Shown: positions 28,753 to 39,570 of the stretch, in pieces
Position numbering within the stretch: position 1 is the stretch's first letter
How the letters are laid out: every line of letters starts with the position of its first letter
Origin: Citrobacter amalonaticus
Lineage (GTDB): Bacteria > Pseudomonadota > Gammaproteobacteria > Enterobacterales > Enterobacteriaceae
Assembly (NCBI RefSeq): GCF_002918555.1
Contig: NZ_PQMB01000010.1
Coordinates: 1-64,000 of the forward strand
Length of the DNA stretch: 64,000 nt
Direction: 5' to 3'
The notes under the pieces: generated by a model
The model's database searches: none
What the model was told of the DNA's origin: nothing
Seen by the model: the letters and a program-made list of their open reading frames with translations, nothing else
Translations under genes and position numbers: made by a program

Positions 28753-29819
28753 TGAAACGAATTCTGGTTACCGGTGGCGCGGGATTTATCGGCTCTGCGG
28801 TTGTACGGCATATCATCGAAGAAACCGCAGATGCGGTTGTGGTGGTGGATAAACTCACCTATGCCGGAAACCTGATGTCGTTGGCGCCGATCGCGGAGAG
28901 CGCGCGTTTTGCCTTTGAAAAAGTGGATATCTGCGACCGGGCATCGCTGGACGGGATCTTTCAGCAGTATCAGCCGGATTATGTGATGCATCTGGCGGCA
29001 GAAAGTCATGTCGATCGCTCCATCGATGGTCCGGCCGCATTTATTGAAACGAATATCGTTGGCACCTGTACGCTGCTGGAAGCATCCCGCGCTTACTGGA
29101 GCGCATTATCCGGTGAGAAAAAAGCAGCGTTTCGCTTCCACCATATCTCCACCGACGAAGTGTATGGCGATCTGCATTCCGCGGATGATTTCTTTACGGA
29201 AACCACGCCGTATGCGCCAAGCAGCCCGTATTCCGCCTCTAAAGCCAGCAGCGATCATCTGGTGCGTGCCTGGTTGCGCACTTACGGTCTGCCAACGCTG
29301 GTGACAAACTGCTCTAACAACTATGGCCCTTATCACTTTCCGGAAAAACTGATTCCGCTGATGATCCTCAACGCGCTGGCGGGTAAACCGTTGCCGGTGT
29401 ACGGCAACGGGCAGCAGATCCGCGACTGGCTGTATGTGGAGGACCACGCCCGCGCGTTGTACTGCGTGGCCACGACGGGCGTTGTGGGGGAGACGTACAA
29501 CATCGGCGGTCACAACGAGCGAAAGAATCTGGATGTGGTTGAGACGATTTGTAGCCTGCTGGAAGAGCTGGCGCCGAATAAACCGCAGGGCGTGACGCAG
29601 TACCGCGACCTGATCGCTTTCGTTGACGATCGGCCTGGTCATGACTTGCGTTATGCTATTGACGCAGCAAAAATTGCGCGTGAGCTCGGCTGGATACCAC
29701 AGGAAACCTTTGACAGCGGAATGCGAAAAACCGTGCAGTGGTATCTGGCGAATGAGGCCTGGTGGAAGCCCGTACAAGACGGCAGCTATCAGGGCGAACG
29801 TTTAGGTCTGAAGGGCTAA
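28752..29819 (+). CDS. rffG: dTDP-glucose 4,6-dehydratase 2
   Basis: A 355-residue short-chain dehydrogenase/reductase that turns dTDP-glucose into dTDP-4-keto-6-deoxyglucose, for Fuc4NAc of ECA. NAD binds at [14 protein letters not shown] (residues 8-21); the catalytic [10 protein letters not shown] and [11 protein letters not shown] (Tyr-X3-Lys) are intact. It is the ECA-dedicated paralogue of rfbB. A 227-base insert separates it from rffH, much more than elsewhere in the operon. Confidence 0.95.
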   Translation: MKRILVTGGAGFIGSAVVRHIIEETADAVVVVDKLTYAGNLMSLAPIAESARFAFEKVDICDRASLDGIFQQYQPDYVMHLAAESHVDRSIDGPAAFIETNIVGTCTLLEASRAYWSALSGEKKAAFRFHHISTDEVYGDLHSADDFFTETTPYAPSSPYSASKASSDHLVRAWLRTYGLPTLVTNCSNNYGPYHFPEKLIPLMILNALAGKPLPVYGNGQQIRDWLYVEDHARALYCVATTGVVGETYNIGGHNERKNLDVVETICSLLEELAPNKPQGVTQYRDLIAFVDDRPGHDLRYAIDAAKIARELGWIPQETFDSGMRKTVQWYLANEAWWKPVQDGSYQGERLGLKG

Positions 29820-30046
29820 AAGCCCGTATCATTAGGCTATTTTACTTGCCATTTTGAACCAGGGCAGTGCGCGCACAAAACCCGGCAGCGTTTTGAACGC
29901 CGTTTGCGGCGACCTGAAGGGTGAGCGTCGCGAATCATCCTCACGTACTGCGTGTACGCCCCGGTTGCGACGTGCCGTCCGTGTTCAAGCTGGCTGCGAC
30001 AATCACGCCTGATGAGCCTGACTATGGCTCCCGGAGGAAGGAACGT
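29820..30046. repeat. Intergenic insert between rffG and rffH, probable dispersed repeat
   Basis: No complete gene lies here. The block contains CCTCACGTACTGCGTGTACG with a small dyad (CGTAC-N5-GTACG at 29944-29958), GACCTGAAGGGTGAGCGTCGCG and CGTGCCGTCCGTGTTCAAGC, which I recall from a dispersed enterobacterial intergenic repeat but cannot name. One frame stays open through its second half into rffH. The rffH ribosome site CGGAGGAAGG is at its end. Within this tight operon it would lengthen the mRNA between the two genes. Confidence 0.5.
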
Positions 30047-30928
30047 ATGAAAGGTATCATTCTGGCGGGTGGTTCAGGCACCCGCTTGCACCCCATTACG
30101 CGCGGCGTATCGAAACAGCTACTGCCAGTCTATGACAAGCCGATGATTTACTACCCGCTGTCGGTATTAATGCTGGCGGGAATTCGCGAAATTCTGATCA
30201 TCACCACCCCGGAAGATAAAGGCTATTTTCAGCGGCTGCTGGGGGATGGTTCCGAATTTGGCATCGATTTGCAGTATGCGGAACAGCCCAGCCCGGATGG
30301 ACTGGCGCAGGCGTTTATCATTGGTGAAACGTTCCTTAACGGCGAGCCATCCTGCCTGGTATTGGGCGATAACATCTTCTTTGGTCAGGGTTTCAGCCCC
30401 AAATTACGCCACGTTGCGGCGCGCACGAAAGGTGCAACGGTCTTTGGTTACCAGGTGATGGATCCTGAGCGGTTTGGCGTGGTGGAGTTTGACGATAATT
30501 TCCGCGCCATTTCGCTGGAAGAGAAGCCGAAAGAGCCCAAATCCAACTGGGCGGTGACCGGCCTCTATTTCTACGACAACAACGTGGTGGAGTATGCGAA
30601 GCGCGTGAAGCCTTCTGAGCGTGGAGAGCTGGAGATTACCTCTATCAACCAGATGTATCTGGAGGAGGGGCATCTGACGGTTGAACTGCTGGGGCGTGGT
30701 TTTGCCTGGCTGGATACCGGAACCCACGACAGCCTGATTGAGGCGAGCACTTTCGTGCAAACGGTTGAAAAACGGCAGGGATTTAAAATCGCCTGTCTGG
30801 AAGAGATTGCCTGGCGTAACGGCTGGCTGGACGATGAAGGCGTGAAACGCGCCGCCAGTGCGCTTGCCAAAACCGGTTATGGCCAATACCTGCTGGAGCT
30901 GCTCCGTGCTCGTCCGCGCCAGTATTGA
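30047..30928 (+). CDS. rffH: Glucose-1-phosphate thymidylyltransferase 2
   Basis: A 293-residue nucleotidyltransferase that makes dTDP-glucose from dTTP and glucose-1-P. The signature [16 protein letters not shown] (1-16) and [16 protein letters not shown] are intact, as is LGDNIFFG. The ATG after CGGAGGAAGGAACGT is used; a longer in-frame start in the repeat is discarded. It overlaps wecD by 23 bases, with both frames read through the same DNA, unusual in this operon but seen in E. coli relatives. Confidence 0.95.
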   Translation: MKGIILAGGSGTRLHPITRGVSKQLLPVYDKPMIYYPLSVLMLAGIREILIITTPEDKGYFQRLLGDGSEFGIDLQYAEQPSPDGLAQAFIIGETFLNGEPSCLVLGDNIFFGQGFSPKLRHVAARTKGATVFGYQVMDPERFGVVEFDDNFRAISLEEKPKEPKSNWAVTGLYFYDNNVVEYAKRVKPSERGELEITSINQMYLEEGHLTVELLGRGFAWLDTGTHDSLIEASTFVQTVEKRQGFKIACLEEIAWRNGWLDDEGVKRAASALAKTGYGQYLLELLRARPRQY

Positions 30929-31583
30929 ACCGCTGAGCTGGGAAAGTACGTTCTTTGGCGTCGATAGCGCCATTGTGCGTATCGATCCCTGCGCGCCAGT
31001 ATTGACTGAAGCTGAACTACAGCCCTGGTCACGGGTGCAGGTAAAAATCCCTGCTGCGCGGGCAGATGAGTTAGATGCGCTGCAACGGCTGGGCTTTTCG
31101 CTGGTGGAAGGCGAGGTGGACTTCGTATTGTCGGTTACGCCTGCTGACGAAATATCTGGCGCGGAAATTGCACGTCTTACGGACATTCCCGTTTTGCGCC
31201 AACAGGCAGCGGAGGCCTTCGCGCAAAGCCGCTTCCGGGCGCCGTGGTATGCGCCGGACGCCAGCGCACGTTTTTACGCGCAATGGATTGAGAACGCGGT
31301 GCGTGGCACCTTTGATCACCAGTGTCTGATCCTGCGTGACGGGGTCGGTGATATTCGTGGTTACGTCTCGCTGCGGGAACTTAATGATACCGACGTGCGA
31401 ATCGGTCTGCTGGCCGGGCGTGGCGCGGGAGCTGAGCTGATGCAGGCGGCGCTTGGCTGGGCGCAGGCGCGTGGTAAAACAACATTGCGGGTGGCGACCC
31501 AGATGGGCAACACCGCCGCGCTTAAACGATATATACAGAGCGGTGCGAATGTGGAAAGCACCGCATACTGGTTATACAGGTGA
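30906..31583 (+). CDS. wecD: dTDP-fucosamine acetyltransferase
   Basis: A GNAT-family acetyltransferase of 225 residues (E. coli 224) that N-acetylates dTDP-4-amino-4,6-dideoxygalactose with acetyl-CoA to give dTDP-Fuc4NAc. The acetyl-CoA loop is [18 protein letters not shown] (about residues 168-185) and the tail [21 protein letters not shown] matches the family. The GTG at 30906, giving [10 protein letters not shown], aligns with the E. coli start [10 protein letters not shown], so the first 23 bases lie inside rffH. Confidence 0.9.
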   Translation: MLVRASIEPLSWESTFFGVDSAIVRIDPCAPVLTEAELQPWSRVQVKIPAARADELDALQRLGFSLVEGEVDFVLSVTPADEISGAEIARLTDIPVLRQQAAEAFAQSRFRAPWYAPDASARFYAQWIENAVRGTFDHQCLILRDGVGDIRGYVSLRELNDTDVRIGLLAGRGAGAELMQAALGWAQARGKTTLRVATQMGNTAALKRYIQSGANVESTAYWLYR

Positions 31584-31587
31584 CAAA

Positions 31588-32718
31588 ATGATTCCATTTA
31601 ACGCACCGCCGGTGGTGGGAACTGAACTCGACTATATGCAGTCTGCAATGGGCAGCGGCAAGCTGTGCGGCGACGGAGGATTTACGCGTCGATGCCAGCA
31701 GTGGCTGGAGCAGCATTTTGGCAGCGCGAAAGTATTACTCACGCCATCCTGCACGGCTTCGCTTGAGATGGCGGCATTGCTGCTGGATATCCAGCCGGGT
31801 GATGAGGTCATCATGCCGAGCTACACATTTGTGTCTACCGCCAATGCTTTCGTGCTGCGCGGGGCGAAAATTGTCTTCGTCGATATCCGCCCGGATACCA
31901 TGAACATCGATGAAACGCTGATTGAAGCGGCGATCACCGATAAAACGCGTGTGATTGTACCAGTACACTATGCCGGTGTAGCTTGCGAAATGGATACCAT
32001 TATGGCGCTGGCGGCAAAGTACAACCTGTTTGTGGTGGAAGACGCCGCGCAGGGGGTGATGTCCACGTATAAAGGTCGCGCGCTGGGGACAATGGGGCAT
32101 ATTGGCTGCTTCAGCTTCCACGAAACCAAAAACTACACGGCGGGCGGGGAAGGTGGTGCGACGCTGATTAACGACCGTAAGTTGATTGAACGGGCGGAGA
32201 TCATTCGTGAAAAAGGCACTAACCGCAGCCAGTTCTTCCGTGGTCAGGTGGATAAATATACCTGGCGCGATATTGGTTCAAGTTATCTGATGTCCGATCT
32301 TCAGGCAGCATATCTGTGGGCGCAACTGGAAGCGGCAGAGCGAATTAATCAGCAGCGTCTGGCGTTGTGGCAGAACTACTATGACGCGCTGACACCGCTG
32401 GCGCACGCCGGGCGCATTGACCTGCCCTCCATCCCGGACAGCTGCGTGCATAACGCGCATATGTTTTATATTAAGCTGCGCGATATTGACGATCGCAGTG
32501 CGCTGATTAACTTCCTGAAGGAAGCGGAAATCATGGCGGTGTTTCACTATATCCCGCTGCATGACTGTCCGGCTGGCGACAAGTTTGGCGAGTTTGCCGG
32601 TGTAGATCGCTACACCACTAAGGAGAGTGAGCGTTTGCTGCGTCTGCCGCTGTTCTACAATCTGTCGCCCGTCAATCAGCGTACGGTTATCGCAACCTTG
32701 CTGAATTATTTCTCCTGA
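31588..32718 (+). CDS. wecE: dTDP-4-amino-4,6-dideoxygalactose transaminase
   Basis: A 376-residue DegT/DnrJ/EryC1 aminotransferase that adds the amino group to dTDP-4-keto-6-deoxyglucose. The PLP lysine lies in HETKNYTAGGEGG (about 181), and VVEDAAQG holds the PLP-binding Asp. The ATG follows wecD by four bases (with the wecD stop forming part of the ribosome site region). An earlier in-frame start inside wecD is discarded. Confidence 0.96.
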   Translation: MIPFNAPPVVGTELDYMQSAMGSGKLCGDGGFTRRCQQWLEQHFGSAKVLLTPSCTASLEMAALLLDIQPGDEVIMPSYTFVSTANAFVLRGAKIVFVDIRPDTMNIDETLIEAAITDKTRVIVPVHYAGVACEMDTIMALAAKYNLFVVEDAAQGVMSTYKGRALGTMGHIGCFSFHETKNYTAGGEGGATLINDRKLIERAEIIREKGTNRSQFFRGQVDKYTWRDIGSSYLMSDLQAAYLWAQLEAAERINQQRLALWQNYYDALTPLAHAGRIDLPSIPDSCVHNAHMFYIKLRDIDDRSALINFLKEAEIMAVFHYIPLHDCPAGDKFGEFAGVDRYTTKESERLLRLPLFYNLSPVNQRTVIATLLNYFS

Positions 32719-32719
32719 T

Positions 32720-33970
32720 ATGTCGCTCGCGAAAGCGTCCCTGTGGACGGCGGCCAGTACGCTGGTAAAAATCGGGACTGGGTTACTGGTTGTAAAACTG
32801 CTCGCCGTGTCGTTTGGACCTGCGGGTGTGGGCCTGGCGGGAAACTTCCGTCAGATGGTCACGGTGCTGGGGGTGTTGGCCGGTGCCGGGATCTTTAACG
32901 GCGTCACCAAATATGTCGCCCAGCACCATGATGATCCGATGCGATTACGCAAGGTGGTTGGCACGTCCTCCGCGATGGTGCTGGGATTTTCCACGCTGAT
33001 GGCCGTGTTCTTTTTGCTGGCGGCGGCGCCTGTCAGTCAGGGGCTGTTTGGTCATAGCCACTACCAGGGGCTGGTGCGCTTAGTGGCGCTGGTTCAGATG
33101 GGGATTGCCTGGGCCAACCTGCTGCTGGCGCTGATGAAAGGTTTTCGTGATGCCGCCGCAAATGCGCTATCGCTGATTATCGGCAGCCTGGTTGGCGTTG
33201 TTGCCTATTACGGCTGTTACCGTCTTGGCGGCTATGAGGGCGCGCTGCTTGGTCTGGCGCTGGTGCCTGCCCTGGTGGTTATCCCGGCAGCGATTATGCT
33301 CGTCAGGCGAGGCGCAATCCCGCTGAGTTACCTGAAACCTTCGTGGGATAAGGGGCTTGCCGGGCAGCTCAGCAAATTTACGCTGATGGCGCTAATTACG
33401 TCCGTCACGCTGCCGGTGGCATATGTGATGATGCGAAACCTGCTGGCAGCGCACTACAGCTGGGATGATGTCGGTATCTGGCAGGGGGTGAGCAGTATCT
33501 CTGACGCTTATCTGCAATTTATTACCGCGTCATTTAGCGTGTATTTATTGCCGACGTTGTCGCGGCTGACCGAAAAGCGCGACATTACGCGCGAAATCGT
33601 AAAATCGCTGAAGTTTGTTCTGCCTGCGGTGGCGGTGGCGAGTTTTACCGTCTGGCTGCTGCGTGATTTCGCCATCTGGCTGCTTTTTTCCGCCAAATTC
33701 ACTGCCATGCGCGATCTGTTCGCCTGGCAACTGGTCGGGGATGTGCTGAAGGTTGGCGCGTATGTGTTTGGCTATCTGGTGATCGCGAAAGCATCGCTAC
33801 GGTTTTATATTCTGGCTGAGATTAGCCAGTTTATTTTGTTGACGGCATTTGCTCACTGGCTGATCCCTGCGCATGGCGCGCTGGGCGCGGCACAGGCGTA
33901 TATGGCAACCTATGTCGTCTATTTCTCTTTCTGTTGTGGCGTGTTTTTACTCTGGCGTAGGCGGACATGA
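32720..33970 (+). CDS. wzxE: WzxE, ECA lipid III flippase
   Basis: A 416-residue MOP/Wzx-type flippase with about twelve membrane segments, which moves the undecaprenyl-linked ECA trisaccharide to the periplasmic face. The start [26 protein letters not shown] matches E. coli, as do [19 protein letters not shown] and [18 protein letters not shown]. It begins one base after wecE and ends with a four-base overlap with wecF. Confidence 0.95.
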   Translation: MSLAKASLWTAASTLVKIGTGLLVVKLLAVSFGPAGVGLAGNFRQMVTVLGVLAGAGIFNGVTKYVAQHHDDPMRLRKVVGTSSAMVLGFSTLMAVFFLLAAAPVSQGLFGHSHYQGLVRLVALVQMGIAWANLLLALMKGFRDAAANALSLIIGSLVGVVAYYGCYRLGGYEGALLGLALVPALVVIPAAIMLVRRGAIPLSYLKPSWDKGLAGQLSKFTLMALITSVTLPVAYVMMRNLLAAHYSWDDVGIWQGVSSISDAYLQFITASFSVYLLPTLSRLTEKRDITREIVKSLKFVLPAVAVASFTVWLLRDFAIWLLFSAKFTAMRDLFAWQLVGDVLKVGAYVFGYLVIAKASLRFYILAEISQFILLTAFAHWLIPAHGALGAAQAYMATYVVYFSFCCGVFLLWRRRT

Positions 33971-35046
33971 CTGTACTGATTCACGTACTGGGATCGGATA
34001 TCCCTCACCATAATCAAACCGTACTGCGGTTTTTCAATGATGCTCTGGCTGAAAAAAGCGAGCACGCACGCGAGTTTATGGTTGCGGGTCAGGACGTTGG
34101 GTTGAGTGAAAGCTGTCCGGCGTTATCAATCGATTTCTACGATGGAAAAAAGGCGCTGGCCGGGGCGGTAATCGCCAAAGCGAAAGCGAACCGTCAGCAG
34201 CGTTTCCTCTTCCACGGGCAGTTCAACACCGCGTTGTGGCTGGCGCTGCTTAGCGGTGGCATTAAGTCCAGCCAGTTTAACTGGCACATTTGGGGGGCCG
34301 ATCTGTACGAGGTCTCCAGCGGGCTGAAATTTCGTCTGTTTTATCCGCTTCGCCGTCTGGCGCAAAGCCGGGTGGGCTGCGTCTTCGCCACGCGTGGCGA
34401 TTTGAACTATTTCTCCCATCAACATCCTCGCGTGCGCGGGGAGTTGCTCTATTTTCCTACGCGGATGGATCCTGCGCTCAACGAGATGACGAACGATCGC
34501 TCGCGTGAAGGGAAAATGACAATTCTGGTGGGTAACTCCGGCGATCGCAGTAATGAGCATATTGCGGCATTACGTGCGGTGCATCAGCAGTTTGGCGACA
34601 CGGTGAATGTCATTGTCCCGATGGGTTATCCGGCGAATAACGAGGCCTATATCAATGAAGTGCGTCAGGCTGGCCTGGCGTTATTTAGCGCGGATAATGT
34701 AAAAATCCTCAGCGAAAAGCTGGAGTTTTCTGCCTATCTGGCGTTACTGCGTCAGTGCGATCTGGGCTACTTTATTTTTGCCCGCCAGCAGGGAATCGGC
34801 ACGCTGTGCCTGCTGATTCAGGCAGGGATCCCCTGCGTGCTTAACCGTGAAAATCCCTTCTGGCAGGATATGGTGGAGCAACATCTTCCTGTGCTGTTTA
34901 TCGGCGATGATATTAATGAACAGGTGATTCGTGAGGCGCAGCGCCAGCTGGCCTGCGTGGATAAAAGCGAGATTACGTTCTTTAGTCCAAACTATCAGCA
35001 ACCCTGGCTCAGGGCGTTGCACATCGCCGCAGGAGAGACCGTATGA
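33967..35046 (+). CDS. wecF: TDP-Fuc4NAc:lipid II transferase
   Basis: A 359-residue GT-B glycosyltransferase (family 56) that adds Fuc4NAc to lipid II to finish the ECA trisaccharide. Features seen are [21 protein letters not shown] at the N-terminus, [12 protein letters not shown], and the donor-binding half with [13 protein letters not shown]. Soluble, probably membrane-associated. ATGA overlaps with wzxE before it and wzyE after it point to coupled translation. Confidence 0.95.
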   Translation: MTVLIHVLGSDIPHHNQTVLRFFNDALAEKSEHAREFMVAGQDVGLSESCPALSIDFYDGKKALAGAVIAKAKANRQQRFLFHGQFNTALWLALLSGGIKSSQFNWHIWGADLYEVSSGLKFRLFYPLRRLAQSRVGCVFATRGDLNYFSHQHPRVRGELLYFPTRMDPALNEMTNDRSREGKMTILVGNSGDRSNEHIAALRAVHQQFGDTVNVIVPMGYPANNEAYINEVRQAGLALFSADNVKILSEKLEFSAYLALLRQCDLGYFIFARQQGIGTLCLLIQAGIPCVLNRENPFWQDMVEQHLPVLFIGDDINEQVIREAQRQLACVDKSEITFFSPNYQQPWLRALHIAAGETV

Positions 35047-36395
35047 GCCTGATGCAGTTTAGTGGCTTGCTGATGGTCTGGCTGCTTTCTTCTCTGTTTA
35101 TTGCCACGCTGACCTGGTTTGAATTCCGTCGCGTGCGTTTTAACTTCAACGTTTTCTTTTCACTGCTGTTTTTATTGACCTTTTTCTTCGGATTTCCGCT
35201 GACCTGTGCGCTGGTCTTCCGCTTTGACGTTGCCGTTGCGCCGCCGGAGATATTGCTGCAGGCGCTGCTTTCTGCCGCCTGTTTTTATGCTGTCTACTAT
35301 GTGACCTATAAGACGCGCTTACGTAAACGAGCCTCTGACGTCCCGCGCGCGCCGCTTTTCACCATGAACCGGGTCGAAACCCATCTCACCTGGGTGATTT
35401 TGATGGGGATTGCGCTGGTGAGCGTTGGCATCTTTTTTATGCACAACGGTTTCCTGCTGTTCCGGTTGCACTCCTACAGCCAGATCTTCTCCAGTGAAGT
35501 TTCCGGCGTGGCGTTAAAGCGCTTCTTCTACTTCTTCATTCCGGCGATGCTGGTGATTTATTTCCTGCGTCAGGACAGCAAAGCCTGGCTGTTTTTCCTT
35601 GTCAGCACCGTCGCGTTTGGCCTGCTAACTTACATGATTGTGGGCGGGACACGTGCGAACATCATCATTGCGTTCGCCATCTTCCTGTTTATCGGCATTA
35701 TTCGCGGCTGGATCTCGCTGTGGATGCTGGCGGCTGCGGGCGTGCTGGGGATTGTAGGCATGTTCTGGCTGGCCCTGAAGCGCTACGGGCTGAACGTGAG
35801 CGGCGATGAAGCGTTCTATACCTTTTTGTATCTGACCCGCGATACCTTCTCACCGTGGGAAAACCTGGCGCTGCTGTTGCAAAACTACGACAACATTGAT
35901 TTCCAGGGGCTGGCACCGATTGTTCGCGATTTTTATGTCTTTATTCCTTCCTGGCTGTGGCCGGGACGACCGGGTATTGTTCTGAACTCGGCAAACTACT
36001 TTACCTGGGAAGTACTGAATAACCACTCTGGCCTCGCCATTTCACCTACGCTGATTGGTTCTCTGGTGATCATGGGGGGGGCGCTGTTTATCCCCCTTGG
36101 GGCGGTGGTGGTTGGGTTAATCATCAAATGGTTCGACTGGCTGTATGAGTTAGGTAACCGCGAGACGAATCGCTATAAGGCGGCGATTTTGCACAGCTTC
36201 TGCTTTGGCGCAATCTTCAACATGATTGTGCTGGCGCGCGAGGGGCTGGATGCCTTTGTCTCACGCGTGGTCTTCTTCCTTGTGGTTTTCGGAGCCTGTC
36301 TGCTGGTTGCGAAACTTCTTTTCTGGCTTTTTGACAGCGCCGGACTCATCCATAAACGAACAAAATCACAGCCCCGGGCACCGGTTGAAGGATAG
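35043..36395 (+). CDS. wzyE: WzyE, ECA polymerase
   Basis: A 450-residue polytopic polymerase that joins ECA repeat units in the periplasm. It has about eleven membrane segments, a large loop around residues 270-330 ([19 protein letters not shown]), and the conserved [11 protein letters not shown]. Length equals E. coli WzyE. It overlaps wecF by four bases and lies two bases before wecG, completing the flippase-transferase-polymerase module. Confidence 0.95.
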   Translation: MSLMQFSGLLMVWLLSSLFIATLTWFEFRRVRFNFNVFFSLLFLLTFFFGFPLTCALVFRFDVAVAPPEILLQALLSAACFYAVYYVTYKTRLRKRASDVPRAPLFTMNRVETHLTWVILMGIALVSVGIFFMHNGFLLFRLHSYSQIFSSEVSGVALKRFFYFFIPAMLVIYFLRQDSKAWLFFLVSTVAFGLLTYMIVGGTRANIIIAFAIFLFIGIIRGWISLWMLAAAGVLGIVGMFWLALKRYGLNVSGDEAFYTFLYLTRDTFSPWENLALLLQNYDNIDFQGLAPIVRDFYVFIPSWLWPGRPGIVLNSANYFTWEVLNNHSGLAISPTLIGSLVIMGGALFIPLGAVVVGLIIKWFDWLYELGNRETNRYKAAILHSFCFGAIFNMIVLAREGLDAFVSRVVFFLVVFGACLLVAKLLFWLFDSAGLIHKRTKSQPRAPVEG

Positions 36396-36397
36396 TA

Positions 36398-37138
36398 ATG
36401 ACAGATAATACCACTGCGCCGATATACACATTACGCGGTTTACAACTGATCGGCTGGCGAGATATGCAACACGCACTCAGCTACCTGTTCGCCGACGGGC
36501 GGCTAAAACAGGGAACGCTGGTGGCGATCAATGCCGAGAAGATGCTGACGGTGGAGGACAACCCGGAGGTGAGGGCGCTGATTGAGGCTGCGGAATTCAA
36601 GTATGCCGATGGCATCAGCGTGGTGCGTTCGGTGCATAAGAAGTACCCGCAAGCACAGGTCTCCCGCGTCGCCGGGGCCGATCTCTGGGAAGCATTAATG
36701 ATGCGGGCGGGCAAAGAGGGCACGCCGGTGTTCCTCGTGGGTGGCACACCCGAAGTGCTGGCGCAAACGGAAAAAAAACTGCGTACGCAGTGGAACGTTA
36801 ACATTGTCGGCAGTCAGGACGGGTACTTTACTCAGGAGCAGCGCCAGGCACTGTTTGAACGCATTCGCGCCAGCGAGGCGCAGATTGTGACGGTAGCAAT
36901 GGGCTCGCCGAAACAAGAGATTTTTATGCGCGATTGCCGGGAAGTTTATCCGCTGGCGTTGTATATGGGCGTGGGCGGCACTTATGATGTCTTTACCGGA
37001 CACGTTAAGCGTGCGCCTGAAGTATGGCAGAACCTCGGCCTGGAATGGTTGTATCGCTTATTGTCTCAACCGAGCCGCATTACCCGTCAACTGCGCCTGC
37101 TGCGCTACCTTCGCTGGCATTATACCGGTAACCTGTAA
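36398..37138 (+). CDS. wecG: UDP-ManNAcA transferase
   Basis: A 246-residue WecG/TagA/CpsF-family (GT26) glycosyltransferase that adds ManNAcA from UDP-ManNAcA to lipid I, forming lipid II. Motifs include ADGISVVR (about 68-75), [23 protein letters not shown] and [13 protein letters not shown]. The C-terminal basic helix ([21 protein letters not shown]) likely holds it to the membrane. It is the last gene of the operon. Confidence 0.95.
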   Translation: MTDNTTAPIYTLRGLQLIGWRDMQHALSYLFADGRLKQGTLVAINAEKMLTVEDNPEVRALIEAAEFKYADGISVVRSVHKKYPQAQVSRVAGADLWEALMMRAGKEGTPVFLVGGTPEVLAQTEKKLRTQWNVNIVGSQDGYFTQEQRQALFERIRASEAQIVTVAMGSPKQEIFMRDCREVYPLALYMGVGGTYDVFTGHVKRAPEVWQNLGLEWLYRLLSQPSRITRQLRLLRYLRWHYTGNL

Positions 37139-37155
37139 CCCTCCCTTTTTTAGAC

Positions 37156-37185
37156 GGGCAGCGCATTCTGTTTAATGTGCTGCCC
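37156..37185 (+). terminator. Hairpin after the ECA operon
   Basis: A 12-bp stem (GGGCAGCGCATT / AATGTGCTGCCC, one G-T) with a 6-base loop lies 17 bases after wecG. No T run follows directly, so it may act with Rho or stabilise the 3' end. Bases 37186-37342 are A+T-rich and should hold the yifK promoter. Confidence 0.6.
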
Positions 37186-37342
37186 CGACCCCTTCTCCTG
37201 TTTGCTTTTTACACAAAACATACATTTTTTTAATGCTTCATTTGCCATTTTGCCAAATTTAAGAAACCATTCGCATCGCTTGATGTACCCATAACAATAA
37301 CCGGCGCTACCGGAACAATGGCAAAACACGACAAGAGGATTT

Positions 37343-38728
37343 ATGGCAGAGAATCAATCTGAGCTTCAGCGTGGGCTGGAGGCTCGGCATATCGAATTAA
37401 TTGCCCTCGGGGGCACCATCGGCGTTGGCCTGTTTATGGGGGCTGCCAGTACCCTTAAATGGGCGGGACCGTCGGTGCTGCTGGCGTATATCGTCGCCGG
37501 GCTGTTCGTCTTTTTCATCATGCGTTCGATGGGGGAGATGCTGTTCCTTGAACCTGTAACCGGTTCATTCGCCGTTTACGCCCACCGTTATATGAGTCCA
37601 TTCTTCGGCTATCTCACCGCATGGTCATACTGGTTTATGTGGATGGCCGTCGGGATTTCGGAAATCACCGCCATCGGAGTTTATGTGCAGTTCTGGTTCC
37701 CTGACATGGCGCAGTGGATACCCGCGCTAATTGCCGTTGGTCTGGTCGCGCTGGCAAACCTTGCCGCAGTACGTCTGTATGGTGAAATCGAGTTCTGGTT
37801 TGCGATGATCAAAGTTACGACCATCATTGTGATGATTATCGTCGGACTGGGCGTGATTTTCTTTGGTTTTGGTAACGGCGGCCAGGCGATTGGTTTTGGC
37901 AACCTCACCGGGCACGGCGGCTTCTTTGCCGGTGGTTGGAAAGGATTCCTCACCGCATTGTGTATCGTCGTTGCCTCCTATCAGGGCGTGGAGCTGATTG
38001 GCATCACCGCCGGTGAAGCGAAGAATCCGCAGGTTACGCTGCGTAGCGCTGTGGGTAAGGTGTTGTGGCGTATCCTGATTTTCTATGTGGGTGCTATTTT
38101 TGTTATCGTCACTATCTTCCCGTGGAATGAGATTGGCAGTAACGGTAGCCCGTTTGTTCTGACTTTTGCGAAAATCGGGATCACCGCTGCGGCAGGCATT
38201 ATCAACTTTGTGGTACTGACCGCTGCGCTTTCCGGCTGTAACAGCGGTATGTACAGCTGCGGGCGCATGCTCTATGCGCTGGCGAAAAACCGCCAGCTGC
38301 CTGCGGCGATGGCGAAAGTGTCCCGTCATGGAGTGCCTGTGGCGGGGGTGGCTCTCTCTATCCTGATTCTGCTGGTAGGTTCATGCCTGAACTACATCAT
38401 ACCTAATCCGCAGCGCGTTTTTGTTTATGTCTATAGTGCGAGCGTACTGCCGGGGATGGTGCCGTGGTTTGTGATCCTGATTAGCCAGCTGCGCTTTCGT
38501 CGAGCCCATAAAGAGGCCATCGCCAGTCATCCTTTCCGTTCTATTTTTTTCCCGTGGGCGAATTATCTGACGATGGCGTTCCTGATTTGCGTACTGATCG
38601 GCATGTACTTTAATGAAGATACCCGTATGTCGCTGTTTGTCGGTATTATCTTCCTGTTCGCTGTGACGATCGTTTATAAGGTTTTTGGCCTCAACCGTCA
38701 CGGCATTGCGCAGAAAGCGGGGGAATAA
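37343..38728 (+). CDS. yifK: YifK (ThrP), amino acid permease
   Basis: A 461-residue amino acid-polyamine-organocation permease with about twelve membrane segments; E. coli YifK imports threonine and serine. Family motifs seen are [21 protein letters not shown] (start) and [15 protein letters not shown] (about 214-228). The ribosome site is CAAGAGG. The C/A-rich leader (AACACGACAAGAGG) resembles targets of the sRNA GcvB, which is known, with Lrp, to repress yifK in Salmonella; pairing here is inferred. Confidence 0.93.
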   Translation: MAENQSELQRGLEARHIELIALGGTIGVGLFMGAASTLKWAGPSVLLAYIVAGLFVFFIMRSMGEMLFLEPVTGSFAVYAHRYMSPFFGYLTAWSYWFMWMAVGISEITAIGVYVQFWFPDMAQWIPALIAVGLVALANLAAVRLYGEIEFWFAMIKVTTIIVMIIVGLGVIFFGFGNGGQAIGFGNLTGHGGFFAGGWKGFLTALCIVVASYQGVELIGITAGEAKNPQVTLRSAVGKVLWRILIFYVGAIFVIVTIFPWNEIGSNGSPFVLTFAKIGITAAAGIINFVVLTAALSGCNSGMYSCGRMLYALAKNRQLPAAMAKVSRHGVPVAGVALSILILLVGSCLNYIIPNPQRVFVYVYSASVLPGMVPWFVILISQLRFRRAHKEAIASHPFRSIFFPWANYLTMAFLICVLIGMYFNEDTRMSLFVGIIFLFAVTIVYKVFGLNRHGIAQKAGE

Positions 38729-38780
38729 GCAACAAAACGCGCAAAGCGTAACCAAACGCGCATTTTATTTAAAAAGGCAC

Positions 38781-38809
38781 TAGACAGCGGGGTGTGAAGT
38801 CCGTATTAT
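38781..38809 (+). promoter_or_regulatory. Promoter of the Arg-His-Leu-Pro tRNA operon
   Basis: TAGACA (38781-38786) and TATTAT (38804-38809) are separated by 17 bp, followed by a C-rich discriminator typical of stringently controlled stable-RNA promoters. tRNA-Arg starts 21 bases further on. Confidence 0.75.
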
Positions 38810-38830
38810 CCACCCCCGCAACGGCGCTAA

Positions 38831-38907
<77 letters not shown>

Positions 38908-38961
38908 TTAATCCGGTGCTGGAGCTGCGGTGGTTTCGATACCGCGTAAAAAATTTGTAGT

Positions 38962-39038
38962 GGTGGCTATAGCTCAGTTGGTAGAGCCCTGGATTGTGAT
39001 TCCAGTTGTCGTGGGTTCGAATCCCATTAGCCACCCCA
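38962..39038 (+). tRNA. hisR: tRNA-His (GTG)
   Basis: A 77-base cloverleaf, acceptor arm with the extra G at -1 pairing with C73 as in all tRNA-His, anticodon GTG in GGATTGTGATT, and encoded CCA. Confidence 0.97.
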
Positions 39039-39057
39039 TTATTAAAAGTTGTGAAAT

Positions 39058-39144
39058 GCGAAGGTGGCGGAATTGGTAGACGCGCTAGCTTCAGGTGTTA
39101 GTGTTCTTACGGACGTGGGGGTTCAAGTCCCCCCCCTCGCACCA
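39058..39144 (+). tRNA. leuT: tRNA-Leu (CAG)
   Basis: An 87-base class II tRNA with a long variable arm, acceptor arms GCGAAGG / CCCTCGC (mostly paired), anticodon CAG in GCTTCAGGT, and encoded CCA. Confidence 0.97.
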
Positions 39145-39185
39145 CGACTTAAAGAATTGAACTAAAAATTCAAAAAGCAGTACAT

Positions 39186-39262
39186 CGGCGAGTAGCGCAG
39201 CTTGGTAGCGCAACTGGTTTGGGACCAGTGGGTCGGAGGTTCGAATCCTCTCTCGCCGACCA
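39186..39262 (+). tRNA. proM: tRNA-Pro (TGG)
   Basis: A 77-base cloverleaf, acceptor arms CGGCGAG / CTCGCCG, anticodon TGG in GTTTGGGAC, and encoded CCA. It is the last of the cluster; the 3' end shows no duplicated segment downstream that would mark an integrated element. Confidence 0.97.
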
Positions 39263-39267
39263 ATTTT

Positions 39268-39297
39268 GAACCCCGCTTCGGCGGGGTTTTTTGTTTT
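39268..39297 (+). terminator. tRNA operon terminator
   Basis: The stem ACCCCGC / GCGGGGT with a TTCG loop is followed by TTTTTTGTTTTT, six bases after tRNA-Pro. It is a textbook intrinsic terminator. Confidence 0.95.
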
Positions 39298-39360
39298 TAA
39301 CATCCTTCTGAATCCACCCGGTATATTCTGTTGCCTGTCTGAGACATCCACACTTTCTGT

Positions 39361-39441
39361 TGTCGCTATTTGGTGACGGTTAACAGACTGATTCAATAAG
39401 ATTTTATGTATTTTGACGAGAGATGTCGTTACCTGACGACA
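39361..39441 (+). promoter_or_regulatory. GlrR (QseF) binding sites upstream of glmZ
   Basis: TGTC-N10-GACA occurs perfectly at 39424-39441, and TGTC-N10-GACG at 39361-39378 differs at the last base. This is the GlrR box used at sigma-54 promoters of glmY, and in some Enterobacteriaceae glmZ. A separate 13-base dyad TGACGTAACGTCA lies at 39478-39490. Spacing of 104-210 bases from the promoter suits an enhancer-binding protein. Confidence 0.7.
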
Positions 39442-39543
39442 GCGGTCTGAGCTATTCCTCAGCGCTACGGGGCGAATTGACGTAACGTCATGAAATACCA
39501 GCAAGGTAAAAATTCTTAATCCTTATTTTTAGCAGTGCAATCC

Positions 39544-39559
39544 TGGCATGCAATGTGCA
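39544..39559 (+). promoter_or_regulatory. Sigma-54 promoter of glmZ, overlapped by a sigma-70 -10 box
   Basis: TGGCATGCAATGTGCA has GG and GC separated by exactly 10 bases, the sigma-54 -24/-12 spacing, and predicts a start at about 39571, the known 5' end of GlmZ. TAATAT at 39561-39566 fits a sigma-70 -10 element for the same start. Overlapping sigma-54 and sigma-70 promoters at glmZ are known in several Enterobacteriaceae. Confidence 0.8.
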
Positions 39560-39570
39560 ATAATATACAG

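Noticed and set aside
29921-30046. A 42-codon N-terminal extension of RffH through the intergenic insert.
   Set aside because: The ATG at 30047 has a strong ribosome site and gives the conserved N-terminal GTP/dTTP-binding signature; the extension is repeat DNA.
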